A stretch of 38,996 bases of DNA from an uncultured Thalassolituus sp. (GCA_913061435.1 CAJXUK010000028.1:1-38996); one strand, 5' to 3'; positions 16,800 to 27,514 are shown, counted from the first letter of the stretch. Notes: generated by a model not told the origin, from the sequence alone. Numbers and translations: made by a program.

Positions 16800-17291
16800 T
16801 TATTTTTCGTTTAATTTTTCAAGCAATAATTTAGTAATGTCTGTGCCAGGACCGTTATAAATAACCATTTCTGGACGTACAACTAAATCGTATTTGTTTT
16901 CATCAATAATCGCTTTCAACGCAGCCTGCATTTTAGGCTCCATCATTTGAGCTAAGTTTTGTAACTCTTGCTGCTCTGCTTTTTGCATATTTTGGCGATG
17001 AAACTTGTAAGTGGTTGCTTTTTCTTCAAAGCTATTTTTTAGCTTACGACGCTCATCTTCGCTCATGACTTCGCCATCTTTAGCGATTTTTTCTTGAATG
17101 CCCTTTAGTTCTGTTTCTAGCTTGGTGATAGTAGCAATGTCACTTTGTTTTTCTTGGCGAAACTTTTCAATGGCTGCTTTTGCTTCGTCTGAGGCTAATA
17201 CCGCACGCTGCATATCAACTACTGCAACACTCATTTCTGCTTGTGCAAAGGTGGCGGTCATGGCTAATAAAGCTACTTGTAAAAAACGCAT
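16800..17291 (-). CDS. skp: Periplasmic chaperone Skp/OmpH family
   Basis: Periplasmic holdase that carries unfolded outer-membrane proteins to the Bam complex. 163 residues with a signal peptide (1-18, AQA cleavage), a short beta base (MSVAVVDMQRAVL) and two long charged helices (about 40-120) forming the tentacle, then the closing beta strand DLVVRPEMVIY. AGGAAGA precedes the ATG. Placed between bamA and lpxD, the standard order. Confidence 0.95.
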   Translation of the reverse strand: MRFLQVALLAMTATFAQAEMSVAVVDMQRAVLASDEAKAAIEKFRQEKQSDIATITKLETELKGIQEKIAKDGEVMSEDERRKLKNSFEEKATTYKFHRQNMQKAEQQELQNLAQMMEPKMQAALKAIIDENKYDLVVRPEMVIYNGPGTDITKLLLEKLNEK

Positions 17292-17341
17292 AATATTATC
17301 TTCCTAGTTATTATTTGGTTTATAAATTAATGAAATTTATA

Positions 17342-19903
17342 TTAAAAAACTTGCCCAAGAGAAAACTCAAACCCTTCGGTGCGGTCATCTTCTTTATCGT
17401 TCAATGGGAAAGAATAAGTAAAGGTTAATGGCCCAATCGCCGTTACCCATGTTACCCCAACGCCTGTACTTAACCGTAACTCACTCAAATCAATACCTTC
17501 TGAGCAAAACGGATGAGAATCAAACCCAGCAACCTCATCGTTACTTGGTTTGTAGCACTGGTCTGTAAACACATTACCTGCATCCATAAAAACGACACTA
17601 CGTAATGAGCTATGATCTTCTATAAAAGGAAACGGGAAAATTAGCTCTGTACTTCCCTCAATTAATATATTGCCACCTAACGCCGAAGCACTTTCAACAT
17701 ACGCAGGTGCCTGCACAATAGAACCACTATTAGTATCGATTACATAATCTGGAACAAACCCGGCTGAATTAATTGCTCTTACAATATCGCCATCTAAGTT
17801 TTTATAATAAATATTCGTTGGCGAACCTGCCTCAACCAAAGGGCGACCTAAATTATCGGTTTTAAACTTTGGAGTACCATCGGCAGCGGTTTCGACCAAA
17901 TCCACTAAATTGTATTCGGGTAAACCCTGTGGGCCAAGTGAGCTGGTACGATAACCTCGCACAGAGCCGACACCGCCAGCACGGAAGTTTTTAAAGAAAG
18001 GTAGCTGGCTTAGATCACCAAAACCATCACCGTAGCCTAACTCAGTTCGAAAACGTAATGCCCACTGAGTATCGAAAGGAATGTAATAATCGGCTTTGTA
18101 GCCAATTTTGTAATACGTTAAATCACTGCCAGGAATAGCCAAATCAAATGATAAATTTTGCTGAGCACCATCGGTTGGGAATAAGCCACGGTTTAGGTTA
18201 GACCATCTCCAGCTAGCACCAAACGAATACTCTATAAAATGGTCACCATTGTCTCTAATAAAATCACTGATTTCTGCAGGGACCGTTCTACCTTCAAACA
18301 TGTCGGTTTCGGATGCACCTAAGGTAAAAGATAAGCGCTCACGGTTACTAATAGGATAACCAAACGTGACATTACCGCCTAAAGTATTGGTCTGATAATC
18401 ACTGGTGAATGACTGGCTAGAAAAATCGGCTTTACGATAAAACAAGTTGAAACCACGACTTACACCATCGATCGTGTAGTAAGGATCAAGAAAAGAAAAG
18501 TTATAAGACTGCACCGTATCATTTTTTTGCAGTGCTAAAGACATACGGTTACCCGTTCCCAAGAAATTATTTTGGCTAATACTGGTACCAATAATAAAGC
18601 CACTGCCGCCTGCATAACCTACGTTAAAATTCAAACTGCCGCTAAGCTGCTCTTCGACGCTGTAATTCACATCAATTAGGTCATCAGCTCCGGCAACAGC
18701 AGGAGTTTCAACATTAACCCCTTTAAAAAAGCCTAATTGATTTAAGCGTCTTTTACCGGCTTCAATTTTCTCGGTAGACGCCCAGCCACCTTCCATTTGC
18801 AACATCTCGCGACGCAACACTTCGTCTAAAGTACTTTCGTTACCAGCAAAGTTAATACGACGAACGTAGGTACGTTTACCTGGCTCAACAAAAAAAGTGA
18901 TATCCACTAATTTGTTTTCGTCATCAATTTTTGGAATACCATCGACTTTTGCAAAAGTATAACCATCGTTACCTAATCGTTTAATCATCAAATCACTGGT
19001 CAGAGTTACCTTTTGACGAGAAAAAACATCATCTTCTTGAATAATATAAAAACGTTCCAAGTCTTCTTCTGCTAACACAAGATCACCGGCAAGGGATAAT
19101 TCGCGGACGCTATACACATCACCTTCAGTGACGTTAATAGTGATATAAACGCCTTTTTTATCTGGAGAAACCGATACCTGAGTAGACTCGATATTAAAAC
19201 GAATATAACCTCGATTTAAGTAAAACGACCTTAGTGTCTCTAAATCCCCTGATAATTTTTCACGCGCATACTTATCATCACTGGCATACCAAGACCAAAA
19301 GTTACTGGTTTGTAATTCAAATAGTTTGAGCAGCTCTTCGTCTGAAAAAACATTGTTACCGATAATATTAACGTGCTGAATAGAAGCAACAGTGCCTTCG
19401 TCCACATTAATCACTAGCCCTACCCGGTTTCTGGGCAACGCCGTCACTTCGGTAGTAACATTGGCATCGTAACGACCTTGAGCAACATATTGACGTTCAA
19501 GCTCAAGCGAAATTCGCTCCAGTGTAGAACGCTTAAATACTAAACCTTCAGCCAACCCTGATTGCTTTAATCCATCGGTTAATGCTTCTGTGGTAATAGC
19601 CTGATTACCTTTTATTTCTAACTGAGTAATTGTAGGCAGCTCCACCACCTGAACAATTAAAATACTGCCATCTCGTTTCAAGGAGATGTCATTAAATAAA
19701 GCTGTTTTAAATAAACGCTTTGACGCAGTTGCCAAACGAAGAGGGTCGACTGTATCGCCCACGTCGATTGCAAACGCCTCAAATACTGTTCCCGCAGATA
19801 TACGCTGCAAGCCCTCGATACGAATATCACTCACTTCAAAAGATTCGGCGGCCGCAAACTGACTAAAAACGGCTAACACACAGGTCAAAAACAAAACTCG
19901 CAT
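17342..19903 (-). CDS. bamA: Outer-membrane assembly factor BamA
   Basis: Central outer-membrane insertase of the BAM complex. 853 residues (E. coli 810). Signal peptide 1-19 (FAAA-ES), five POTRA domains (about 20-425) and an Omp85 beta-barrel ending in the C-terminal FSLGQVF with terminal Phe. The barrel lid motif VRGY is at 648-651. The segment after it (about 655-745, with YKNLDGDIVRAIN) is longer than in E. coli and accounts for most of the extra length, probably an enlarged extracellular loop 6. Flanked by rseP and skp. Confidence 0.97.
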   Translation of the reverse strand: MRVLFLTCVLAVFSQFAAAESFEVSDIRIEGLQRISAGTVFEAFAIDVGDTVDPLRLATASKRLFKTALFNDISLKRDGSILIVQVVELPTITQLEIKGNQAITTEALTDGLKQSGLAEGLVFKRSTLERISLELERQYVAQGRYDANVTTEVTALPRNRVGLVINVDEGTVASIQHVNIIGNNVFSDEELLKLFELQTSNFWSWYASDDKYAREKLSGDLETLRSFYLNRGYIRFNIESTQVSVSPDKKGVYITINVTEGDVYSVRELSLAGDLVLAEEDLERFYIIQEDDVFSRQKVTLTSDLMIKRLGNDGYTFAKVDGIPKIDDENKLVDITFFVEPGKRTYVRRINFAGNESTLDEVLRREMLQMEGGWASTEKIEAGKRRLNQLGFFKGVNVETPAVAGADDLIDVNYSVEEQLSGSLNFNVGYAGGSGFIIGTSISQNNFLGTGNRMSLALQKNDTVQSYNFSFLDPYYTIDGVSRGFNLFYRKADFSSQSFTSDYQTNTLGGNVTFGYPISNRERLSFTLGASETDMFEGRTVPAEISDFIRDNGDHFIEYSFGASWRWSNLNRGLFPTDGAQQNLSFDLAIPGSDLTYYKIGYKADYYIPFDTQWALRFRTELGYGDGFGDLSQLPFFKNFRAGGVGSVRGYRTSSLGPQGLPEYNLVDLVETAADGTPKFKTDNLGRPLVEAGSPTNIYYKNLDGDIVRAINSAGFVPDYVIDTNSGSIVQAPAYVESASALGGNILIEGSTELIFPFPFIEDHSSLRSVVFMDAGNVFTDQCYKPSNDEVAGFDSHPFCSEGIDLSELRLSTGVGVTWVTAIGPLTFTYSFPLNDKEDDRTEGFEFSLGQVF

Positions 19904-19956
19904 ATGCGATTAAATTCCAAATAGATAGAACGACAAACAGTTAATATAAAACAAAA

Positions 19957-21345
19957 CTATAAGCGACTAATATCATTATAAAAAGCGATAACCATGAGAC
20001 TCAATAACAAGGCCATGCCGATCTGTAAGCCAACTAACTGAACACGTTCAGATAATGGTTTGCCCCTAATTGCTTCGATGCCATAGAACAAAATATGACC
20101 ACCATCTAGCATCGGAATGGGTAAAAGATTTAACACACCCAGCGACACACTTAATAAGGCTAAAAAGCCAATAAAGGCAATTGCACCATTACTTACCGAA
20201 GAATCCGCTACTTTAGCAATGGTAATGGGTCCACTCAAGTTCTTAACCGAAAGATCGCCTAAAATCATCTTCCAAAGTGATTCTAACGTGAAAACAATCA
20301 GATCCTTGGTTTTAATTACACCCTGTACAAAAGAATCAATGGGGCCAAACTGGGTTTTAGTTACCCAATCACTAGGGATTTCTGGGATAGCACTGGGATC
20401 GATACCCGCACCAACATAACCAATCTCTTCACCGGCATCGGTTTTCTTTAATTGCGGCACCAGTTGCAAGACTAAGACTGTATTGGCTGTCGAGTCTGCA
20501 TCAGTAACAGGGCGCTCAACAAACAAATCCATCTCTTGATTAGGGTGTTGACGAACAAGGTCTACCCACTCACGCCAATCATTAATCACACTTTCTTCAC
20601 CAGCAACCACCACCGCTGTGACTTTATCACCGGCCTTCAAGCCTGATTTTTGAGCAGCACCACCATCGGCAATCTGGCCAATTACCGCGTCAATAGGTAA
20701 GGTTCTGGGAGCTATACCTAAGCCCTTTAACGGATCTGGAGCTTCTTGATCAGTTAACCAATTTGTAATGGGAATAGACACTTGGCGTTGAATCTGATTT
20801 TTATCTTCAATCGTTAGTGGTATGTCTGTGGTTTCTCCAATGTAAGAAATAAGCTGCCAAGATACTTCCTGAAAACTCCCTACACTCTTATCGCCGACAC
20901 GCAAAATGCGGTCGTCTTTTAAAATACCTTGTTCATAAGCGGGACTAGTAACATCTACATGACCAATTACTGGCGTTAAACCCGAAGTACCCACTAGATA
21001 AATAGCCATGTAAGCAAAAATAGCAAAAATAAAATTGGCAATTGGCCCAGCACTGGCAATCGCAATACGCTGCCAAACCGTTTTATTATTAAATGCCTGA
21101 TGCAACTCTTCTGGCTTAACTTCCCCTTCCCGCTGATCGAGCATTTTCACATAACCACCTAATGGAATAGGGGCAACTGAAAACTCTGTGCCTAGCTTGT
21201 CGGTATAAGACCACAGCGGCTTGCCAAAGCCTACCGAGAACCGAAGTACCTTTACACCACAACGACGAGCAACCCAAAAGTGGCCAAACTCATGAATAAC
21301 AACAAGAATACTAATAGCAACAAGGAAAGATAATAACGTACTCAT
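19957..21345 (-). CDS. rseP: Intramembrane metalloprotease RseP
   Basis: Site-2 protease of the inner membrane that cuts the anti-sigma factor RseA and leftover signal peptides, linking envelope stress to sigma-E. Zinc motif HEFGH (18-22) in the first helix, two PDZ domains (about 110-320), the LDG motif (413-415) in PIPMLDGGH, and a last membrane helix near the C-terminus. Start placed at 21345 (462 residues, starting MSTLLSFLVAISIL) to match the family. The open frame continues 14 residues upstream into dxr, but no ribosome-binding site supports that start. The site at 21345 is also weak. Confidence 0.95.
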   Translation of the reverse strand: MSTLLSFLVAISILVVIHEFGHFWVARRCGVKVLRFSVGFGKPLWSYTDKLGTEFSVAPIPLGGYVKMLDQREGEVKPEELHQAFNNKTVWQRIAIASAGPIANFIFAIFAYMAIYLVGTSGLTPVIGHVDVTSPAYEQGILKDDRILRVGDKSVGSFQEVSWQLISYIGETTDIPLTIEDKNQIQRQVSIPITNWLTDQEAPDPLKGLGIAPRTLPIDAVIGQIADGGAAQKSGLKAGDKVTAVVVAGEESVINDWREWVDLVRQHPNQEMDLFVERPVTDADSTANTVLVLQLVPQLKKTDAGEEIGYVGAGIDPSAIPEIPSDWVTKTQFGPIDSFVQGVIKTKDLIVFTLESLWKMILGDLSVKNLSGPITIAKVADSSVSNGAIAFIGFLALLSVSLGVLNLLPIPMLDGGHILFYGIEAIRGKPLSERVQLVGLQIGMALLLSLMVIAFYNDISRL

Positions 21346-21356
21346 AATTGACGTAT

Positions 21357-22547
21357 CTAATGATCCAATAAATAATTCGTTAACCATGCATTAGCTCGTT
21401 CTCTGGCCCAGCAATCGGCAGATAAAACATCCTCTAAACATGTAAGATGTTGCTCAGGACATTCCTGAATAACGGCTTCTATCAAATCTGAGATAGCCAA
21501 AAAGCTGATTTGTTCCGCTAAAAAAGCAGCAACAGCAATTTCGTTTGCCGCATTTAAGACAGCAGGAAAAATTCCTCCACGTTCAAAAGCGACTTTGGCT
21601 AAATTTAAACAAGGGAATGTTTCATGGTCGGGCTGCACAAAATCAAGTCGAGCAATATCAAACAAATCAAGATGTTTGACCCCTGCATCGATCCGTTCTG
21701 GCCAAGCCATACCATAAGCAATAGGGGTTCGCATATCCGGCTGGCCTAACTCTGCAATCACAGAGCCGTCATTGTACTGCACCATAGAATGAATAACACT
21801 TTGTGGGTGTACAACAACTTCTATTTGATCAGCACGGCAGTTAAACAAAAAACACGCTTCGATTAATTCTAAGCCTTTATTCATTAAAGTTGCAGAATCA
21901 ACCGATATCTTTGCCCCCATCGACCAATTTGGATGAGCCACCGCTTGTGCCGGAGTCACCTGTTTTAACTCAGAACGTGATTTGTTGCGAAAGGGGCCGC
22001 CAGAAGCAGTTAACAAGATTTTCTCAATACCATGCTGAGAAAAATCACCATCGTAATTCGCCGGCATACTTTGAAAAATGGCGTTATGCTCACTATCAAT
22101 GGGCAATAATTCGGCGTTATTCTGCCGTATTGCCTGCATAAACAATGGGCCGGCCATCACTAGGGCTTCTTTATTGGCTAACAATACGCGCTTGCCTGAT
22201 TCGGCCGCAGCCAATGTCGGTACCAAACCAGCAGCGCCTACAATCGCCGCCATCACCATATCGACTTTCGAGTCAGAAGACACCTTAACCAACGACTTTT
22301 CACCGACCAAAACTTCACACTGACAAGCAGCGGCTGCCAACAACTGCTGTGCTTGTTTAGCTGCAGATTCAATGGGCAAAACAATATATTGCGGTTGAAA
22401 CTCAATAGCTGCAGCCACTAATTCGGCTACGCGTGAGAAACCAGTTAACGCATAAACACGATAACGGTCAGGGTGACGTCGAACAACATCTAGGGTACTA
22501 CTACCGATCGAGCCTGTAGCCCCTAATACGGTAATCCACTGAGTCAT
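21357..22547 (-). CDS. dxr: 1-deoxy-D-xylulose 5-phosphate reductoisomerase
   Basis: Committed step of the MEP isoprenoid pathway: DXP to MEP with NADPH. 396 residues. NADPH motif [12 protein letters not shown] (9-20), metal ligands D151 and E153 in [10 protein letters not shown] and E227 in LMNKGLE, substrate loop with [14 protein letters not shown]. Feeds the isoprenoid units used by UppS in the same cluster. Ends 11 bases before the rseP start. Confidence 0.97.
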   Translation of the reverse strand: MTQWITVLGATGSIGSSTLDVVRRHPDRYRVYALTGFSRVAELVAAAIEFQPQYIVLPIESAAKQAQQLLAAAACQCEVLVGEKSLVKVSSDSKVDMVMAAIVGAAGLVPTLAAAESGKRVLLANKEALVMAGPLFMQAIRQNNAELLPIDSEHNAIFQSMPANYDGDFSQHGIEKILLTASGGPFRNKSRSELKQVTPAQAVAHPNWSMGAKISVDSATLMNKGLELIEACFLFNCRADQIEVVVHPQSVIHSMVQYNDGSVIAELGQPDMRTPIAYGMAWPERIDAGVKHLDLFDIARLDFVQPDHETFPCLNLAKVAFERGGIFPAVLNAANEIAVAAFLAEQISFLAISDLIEAVIQECPEQHLTCLEDVLSADCWARERANAWLTNYLLDH

Positions 22548-22588
22548 GATTGCTCGCTCATTAATAAAAAGACCATTTATTAGTTAAC

Positions 22589-23434
22589 CTAAGCAGCTAA
22601 CTGCCAACCTAGTAGCACCATTAAAAAGGCAAAAACCGTAACCGCCGATGCCATACTGTCTATGCGATCTAACACACCACCGTGACCAGGCAATAATTGC
22701 GAACTGTCTTTGATACCTCGATGGCGTTTCATCATACTCTCGAGCAAATCCCCCATAACAGAGATCACGGCAGTGATTGCAGTTATGATCACTAATATCA
22801 TGAAGTCATTTGCCGTTACCGGGCGTAACCAGTAATTAATCGACAACAAAAAGATCACTGCAATAATGCCCGTTGTTGCTAATCCACCCCAAAAACCAGC
22901 CCAGGATTTACCAGGACTAACACTGGGTGCCAACTTGGCTTTCCCCCAAGTTTTACCGGCAAAATAAGCACCGGTATCGGCACCCCAAATTAACAACATG
23001 ACATACACAATAATTAATGAGCTGTACTCTTGACCTTTTAAAGTCATAAAGCCAACCCACATAGGCACTAATACTAAAAAGCCCATAAGCGCGCGTACGG
23101 GTTTGGCTTGCCATAAAGCAACTTTTTGCGGGTATTGCATAATCAAAAAGCAAGCGAAAAGCCACCAAGCAGCACCCACAGAGAGAATAACCGTCGATAA
23201 CCCTTCAAATTGCTGGCCAAAATAAGCAACGAGAGCAACACTGATCGCAACAAGAGCCGCATAACCAAAGCGCACAGGCTGAGAGGTATAGCCAGCTAGG
23301 TTAGCCCACTCCCATGCCGCAACTGTGACTATAAACCCGATAAAATAAGCGAATTGCTCAATCGGCAAAAAGAAAATACCGCCAACCATCAATGGCGCTA
23401 AAATTAATGCTGTAATGATACGTTGCTTCAGCAA
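22589..23434 (-). CDS. cdsA: Phosphatidate cytidylyltransferase CdsA
   Basis: Inner-membrane enzyme making CDP-diacylglycerol from phosphatidate and CTP. 281 residues, about eight membrane helices. The family signature runs from SMMKRHRGIKD to HGGVLDRID. The start is TTG: AAGGAAGGG lies seven bases before it, the resulting MLKQRIITALILAPL is exactly the family N-terminus, and no ATG is nearby. The ribosome-binding site lies in the end of uppS, four bases away. Confidence 0.95.
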   Translation of the reverse strand: MLKQRIITALILAPLMVGGIFFLPIEQFAYFIGFIVTVAAWEWANLAGYTSQPVRFGYAALVAISVALVAYFGQQFEGLSTVILSVGAAWWLFACFLIMQYPQKVALWQAKPVRALMGFLVLVPMWVGFMTLKGQEYSSLIIVYVMLLIWGADTGAYFAGKTWGKAKLAPSVSPGKSWAGFWGGLATTGIIAVIFLLSINYWLRPVTANDFMILVIITAITAVISVMGDLLESMMKRHRGIKDSSQLLPGHGGVLDRIDSMASAVTVFAFLMVLLGWQLAA

Positions 23435-23438
23435 ACGG

Positions 23439-24194
23439 CTACCCTTCCTTTAACTGATCATCAGTCCGCCCAAAACGCCTAACGCGATTTGCGAATGCGG
23501 CCAATGCTTTTTTATATTCTTGTTGTTTAAAATCGGGCCAAAGAGCATCTGAGAAATAAAATTCAGAATACGCAGTTTGCCAGATCATAAAATTACTAAT
23601 GCGTTGTTCACCACCGGTACGAATCATAAGGTCTGGAGCTGGAAATTCGTTTAACCAAGTAAACTTATGAAAAATCTGCTCATCAACCTCGTCAGCATTA
23701 AGGTTTCCAACTGCTACTTCTTGTGCGATGCGCTTTGCCGCTTGAGCTATATCCCACTGCCCACCGTAATTGGCTGCAATCACCAGCGTCATACGAGTAT
23801 TATTAGCTGTTAATTGTTCAGCATTGGCGATCAACGTTTGAATTTTAGTTTGAAACGCTGATTTATCACCCATTACAATGAGGCGAATATTATTCTTATG
23901 TAATTTTTTTACTTCACGCTCTAAGGCAACGATAAAAAGCTGCATAAGCGCATTAACTTCAGCTTGTGGTCGACGCCAATTTTCACTACTAAAAGCAAAC
24001 AGGGTCAATACCTCTACGCCTTGCTCAGCGGAGGTCTCAACGACCGCTCGCACAGCATCAACACCGGCTTTATGGCCAGCAACACCCGGCATAAGGCGTT
24101 TTTTAGCCCAGCGGTTATTACCATCCATAATAATAGCAACGTGACGAGGGATACCCCCCGTCACGGCTTCTGTATCAGATATACTGGTCGACAT
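23439..24194 (-). CDS. uppS: Undecaprenyl diphosphate synthase
   Basis: cis-Prenyltransferase that extends farnesyl-PP to C55 undecaprenyl-PP, the lipid carrier for peptidoglycan and O-antigen. 251 residues. Active-site segment IIMDGNNRWAKKR (21-33, catalytic D24), FAFSSENWRRP, and the late RTGGEQRISNFMIWQ and YSEFYF motifs. AAGGT six bases before the ATG. Between frr and cdsA, the conserved order. Confidence 0.97.
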   Translation of the reverse strand: MSTSISDTEAVTGGIPRHVAIIMDGNNRWAKKRLMPGVAGHKAGVDAVRAVVETSAEQGVEVLTLFAFSSENWRRPQAEVNALMQLFIVALEREVKKLHKNNIRLIVMGDKSAFQTKIQTLIANAEQLTANNTRMTLVIAANYGGQWDIAQAAKRIAQEVAVGNLNADEVDEQIFHKFTWLNEFPAPDLMIRTGGEQRISNFMIWQTAYSEFYFSDALWPDFKQQEYKKALAAFANRVRRFGRTDDQLKEG

Positions 24195-24221
24195 GGTATT
24201 ACCTTAAAGATTTAATACAGA

Positions 24222-24779
24222 TCAAACCTGCATTAAATCTTTTTCTTTGCCTGCTAATACAGAATCAACTTCGGCAATATACTGATCGGTAATTTTCTGA
24301 ATTTGATCTTGACCACGACGATCATCATCTTCTGAAATTTCCTTGTCTTTAAGAAGGTCTTTGATCATGCCATTCGCATCACGGCGAATATTACGAATAG
24401 AAACACGACCCTTTTCTGCTTCTGCACGCGCTTGTTTAATAAACTGCTTGCGCGTCTCTTCTGTTAAGGCAGGCATAGGAACACGGATCTTATCACCTGT
24501 CGTTGACGGATTTAAACCTAGATCAGACTTCATAATAGCTTTTTCAATCGCAGGGATTAATGGTTTTTCCCATGGCACGATCGCCAAACTACGGCCGTCT
24601 TCAACATTAATGTTAGCCAACTGCGCCAACGGCGTTGGCGAACCATAATAATCAACCATCACACCATCTAGTATTGAAGGGTGAGCACGGCCTGTACGAA
24701 TTTTCTTAAAAGCATCGGTCATAGCGCCAATACTTTTTACCATGCGCTGTTGCGCATCCTGCTTAATATCTTCAATCAT
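24222..24779 (-). CDS. frr: Ribosome recycling factor
   Basis: Splits post-termination ribosomes together with EF-G. 185 residues, the normal size. Recognised by [21 protein letters not shown] (20-residue core around 27-47), LAIVPWEKP and [19 protein letters not shown] before the ATG lies in the end of pyrH, two bases away, so translation is tightly linked. Confidence 0.97.
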   Translation of the reverse strand: MIEDIKQDAQQRMVKSIGAMTDAFKKIRTGRAHPSILDGVMVDYYGSPTPLAQLANINVEDGRSLAIVPWEKPLIPAIEKAIMKSDLGLNPSTTGDKIRVPMPALTEETRKQFIKQARAEAEKGRVSIRNIRRDANGMIKDLLKDKEISEDDDRRGQDQIQKITDQYIAEVDSVLAGKEKDLMQV

Positions 24780-24781
24780 TA

Positions 24782-25516
24782 TTAACTTTCCTCATTAACA
24801 ATTAGAGTGCCTAAATCGCCACCCATGATAATCTTCGCCAAGTTGCCTGATTCATGCATATCATACACACGCAATGGCATGTCATGGTCTTGTGCAAGGC
24901 AAATAGCGGTTAAATCCATTACACCAAGCTGTTTATCTAGCACCTCGGTATAGGTCAGAGTATCGTACTTTACAGCCTCTGGATCTTTTTTTGGATCGGC
25001 TGTATACACGCCATCTACATTGGTACCCTTAAGTACCACTTCGGCATTGATTTCAATACCACGTAAACACGCAGCAGAATCAGTCGTAAAGAATGGATTG
25101 CCGGTACCCGCTGAAAAAATAATGACATGCCCGCTATTCAAACCACGCATAGCTTTACGGCGATCGTAGTGTTCAACAATACCACTCATTGGAATTGCAG
25201 ACATAACTCGGGTTGTAATATTAGAACGTTCTAAAGCATCACGCATAGCCAATGCATTCATTACAGTGGCAAGCATTCCCATATGGTCGCCTGATACTCG
25301 ATCTAAACCCGCTTCACTTAATGCTTTACCGCGAAATAAGTTCCCACCACCAATCACTATCCCTACCTGTACACCAATACCCACAAGCTGACCAATTTCT
25401 AAAGCAATCTGGTCCAATACTTTTGGATCAATACCAAATCCCAAATCTCCCATCAGCGCTTCACCGCTTAGTTTCAGAAGAATACGCTTGTATCTAGGGG
25501 TACGTTGTTCAGCCAT
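24782..25516 (-). CDS. pyrH: UMP kinase PyrH
   Basis: Hexameric bacterial uridylate kinase of the amino-acid-kinase family: UMP + ATP to UDP + ADP. 244 residues from the ATG at 25516. Motifs: [63 protein letters not shown] frame could open at the TTG at 25522, but GGAG directly abuts that codon and is correctly spaced (six bases) for the ATG, so ATG is chosen. The tsf terminator lies upstream, so it probably has its own promoter in the 140-base gap. Confidence 0.97.
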   Translation of the reverse strand: MAEQRTPRYKRILLKLSGEALMGDLGFGIDPKVLDQIALEIGQLVGIGVQVGIVIGGGNLFRGKALSEAGLDRVSGDHMGMLATVMNALAMRDALERSNITTRVMSAIPMSGIVEHYDRRKAMRGLNSGHVIIFSAGTGNPFFTTDSAACLRGIEINAEVVLKGTNVDGVYTADPKKDPEAVKYDTLTYTEVLDKQLGVMDLTAICLAQDHDMPLRVYDMHESGNLAKIIMGGDLGTLIVNEES

Positions 25517-25577
25517 AGCCAACTCCAGTGGATGTCATCAATAAAATATGGGGTAGACAAAAACCATTTCAGGCTTT

Positions 25578-25604
25578 CAAAAAAATGCCGGGTTACCCCG
25601 GCAT
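25578..25604 (-). terminator. Intrinsic terminator after tsf
   Basis: On the minus strand, ATGCCGGG and CCCGGCAT form an 8-bp GC-rich stem with a 4-base loop, followed by seven T. It lies 54 bases past the tsf stop and closes the rpsB-tsf unit before pyrH. Confidence 0.9.
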
Positions 25605-25657
25605 TTATTGAATTCTCTCACATAACAGAAAAGAATTCCCAGTCAATTCAATCAGAA

Positions 25658-26512
25658 TTAACCCTTAAGTTGAGCGGCAACTTCAGCTGCGAAATCAACT
25701 TCTTCAACTTCAACGCCTTCGCCAACAGCAATACGCTCAAAAGATACGATTTCAGCACCGGCTTCTTTCGCTAGCTGGCCAACTGTCACATCTGGGTTCT
25801 TAACAAAAGGCTGCTCAGTTAAGCTAGACTCTTTTAGGAACTTTTTAATACGACCACCCATCATTTTTTCAACGATAGCGTCTGGCTTACCCGCCATATC
25901 TGGCTGAGCTTTAATTATTTCTTCTTCTTTAGCAACAAGCTCTGCTGGCATATCTTCTGGGCTAACCACTACTGGGTTAAGCGCAGTGATGTGCATCGCA
26001 ATGTCTTTTGCTACTTCTTCGTTGCCGCCTTTAAGGCCAACAATTGCAGCTAGCTTACCGTTAGAGTGAACATAGCTACCAACAACATCAGCTTCTAAAG
26101 TGAAGATACGACGAACTTCAATTTTCTCACCAATTTTCTGAACCAAAGCTTCACGTGCAGCTTCAAGATCACCCGCCATTAATGTAGCAATGTCGGTTTC
26201 TTTAGTTTCAGCAACTTTAGCAACAACTGTTTCAGCAAACCCTAAGAAGTTAGAATCGCCAGCAGCGAAATCTGTTTCAGAGTTAACTTCAACGGCGAAA
26301 ATAGTGTTGCCATTTGCAGCAACAAATACTTTACCTTCAGCGGCAGTACGGTCAGCTTTCTTAGCCGCTTTTAGGCCAGAGTTCTTACGCAAATCTTCAA
26401 TCGCCAAATCAATGTCGCCATCGTTAGCGGTTAAAGCCTTTTTACATTCCATCATACCCAAGCCTGTGCGCTCGCGTAATTCTTTAACCAATTGTGCAGC
26501 AATACGTGCCAT
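25658..26512 (-). CDS. tsf: Elongation factor Ts
   Basis: Guanine nucleotide exchange factor for EF-Tu. 284 residues (E. coli 283). N-terminal UBA-like domain with [20 protein letters not shown], then the EF-Tu contact [12 protein letters not shown] (the Asp-Phe pair is kept; E. coli reads TDFVAKD), then the coiled-coil and C-terminal subdomains. GAGGAC before the ATG. 85 bases after rpsB, with an attenuator-like hairpin in the gap. Confidence 0.97.
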   Translation of the reverse strand: MARIAAQLVKELRERTGLGMMECKKALTANDGDIDLAIEDLRKNSGLKAAKKADRTAAEGKVFVAANGNTIFAVEVNSETDFAAGDSNFLGFAETVVAKVAETKETDIATLMAGDLEAAREALVQKIGEKIEVRRIFTLEADVVGSYVHSNGKLAAIVGLKGGNEEVAKDIAMHITALNPVVVSPEDMPAELVAKEEEIIKAQPDMAGKPDAIVEKMMGGRIKKFLKESSLTEQPFVKNPDVTVGQLAKEAGAEIVSFERIAVGEGVEVEEVDFAAEVAAQLKG

Positions 26513-26553
26513 GAGAAAGTCCTCAAATATTTAAAAAATTAAATGAATGATCA

Positions 26554-26577
26554 AAAAAAAAGGGGCAAGCCCCTTTC
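26554..26577 (-). terminator. Attenuator-like hairpin between rpsB and tsf
   Basis: AAAGGGG and CCCCTTT form a 7-bp stem around a 4-base loop, followed on the minus strand by a T-run (nine T counting the stem end). It lies just after the rpsB stop and before tsf. A partial terminator at this position is known in E. coli and would lower tsf relative to rpsB. Confidence 0.82.
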
Positions 26578-26597
26578 TTCATGAGATAGCTTCGAAA

Positions 26598-27335
26598 TTA
26601 CTCAGCCGCTGGCTCAGCAGTTTCTTCAGCAACGTCGCCCTTATCGGCGGCTGTCACTTGCTTGCCATCAAGAACTGCATCAGCAACAGCAGTTGCATAG
26701 ATCTCGATTGCACGGATTGCATCATCGTTACCAGGGATAACGTAGTCGATGCCATCTGGGTTAGAGTTAGTATCAACGATACCAACAACTGGGATACCCA
26801 ACTTGTTTGCTTCTTGAATCGCAATACGCTCATGATCAACGTCGATTACGAAAACAACATCAGGCAAACCACCCATGTCTTTGATACCACCGATAGAACG
26901 CTCTAGCTTTTCCATCTCACGTGCGCGCATCAAAGCTTCTTTCTTAGTCAACTGCTCAAAAGTACCGTCAGCTTTTTGAGCTTCTAAATCGCGGAAACGC
27001 TTAATAGATTGACGAATAGTTTTGTAGTTAGTCAACATACCACCCAACCAGCGATGAGCAACGTATGGCTGGCCAGCACGCTCTGCTTGTTGTTGGATGA
27101 TCTTGCTTGCTGCACGCTTGGTACCAACAAATAAAACCTTGTTGTTGCCAGAAGTGCGATTTTCGATCAACTTCAATGCATTATTTAATGCAGGAACAGT
27201 GTGTTCCAAGTTGATGATATGAATCTTATTGCGAGCACCAAAGATGTACTTACCCATTTTAGGGTTCCAGTAACGAGTTTGGTGACCAAAGTGTACGCCT
27301 GCTTTAAGCAGATCACGCATGCTAACTTGCGCCAT
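26598..27335 (-). CDS. rpsB: 30S ribosomal protein S2
   Basis: Small-subunit protein S2. 245 residues, typical length. Recognised by [55 protein letters not shown] and the [18 protein letters not shown] stretch. Ends in an acidic Ala/Glu tail. AAGGTAG before the ATG. Preceded by a conserved leader (27345-27433). Confidence 0.98.
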   Translation of the reverse strand: MAQVSMRDLLKAGVHFGHQTRYWNPKMGKYIFGARNKIHIINLEHTVPALNNALKLIENRTSGNNKVLFVGTKRAASKIIQQQAERAGQPYVAHRWLGGMLTNYKTIRQSIKRFRDLEAQKADGTFEQLTKKEALMRAREMEKLERSIGGIKDMGGLPDVVFVIDVDHERIAIQEANKLGIPVVGIVDTNSNPDGIDYVIPGNDDAIRAIEIYATAVADAVLDGKQVTAADKGDVAEETAEPAAE

Positions 27336-27344
27336 AATATAACT

Positions 27345-27433
27345 ACCTTAATATAAGTTTGGGTTGGGCCTCCACACATCCAATATCGCGACCTTTCGGC
27401 ACCCCGCAACATCGTTGTAATGTGTGTGTGTAT
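27345..27433 (-). ncRNA. rpsB autoregulatory-type mRNA leader
   Basis: Read on the minus strand, the rpsB 5' UTR has an ACACACACAT arm pairing with ATGTGTGG, enclosing GTTGCGGGGTGCCGAAAGGT, which includes a GCC-GAAA-GGT tetraloop hairpin, and then GGAGGCCC. This closely resembles the conserved gammaproteobacterial rpsB leader through which free S2 represses its own translation (established for E. coli). The fold was judged by eye. Confidence 0.72.
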
Positions 27434-27514
27434 TATTTACTAATCGGGCTGTTAAGCAGAGCATTCAAGATAAATTCGAAAACACAAAAACAAAACAGGC
27501 TCAATTAGCCGCGC

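Noticed and set aside
21346..21387. Longer RseP N-terminus
   Set aside because: The 14 extra residues precede the usual family start and overlap dxr without a ribosome-binding site.
25517..25522. TTG start for pyrH
   Set aside because: The ribosome-binding site directly touches this TTG and is correctly spaced for the ATG at 25516.
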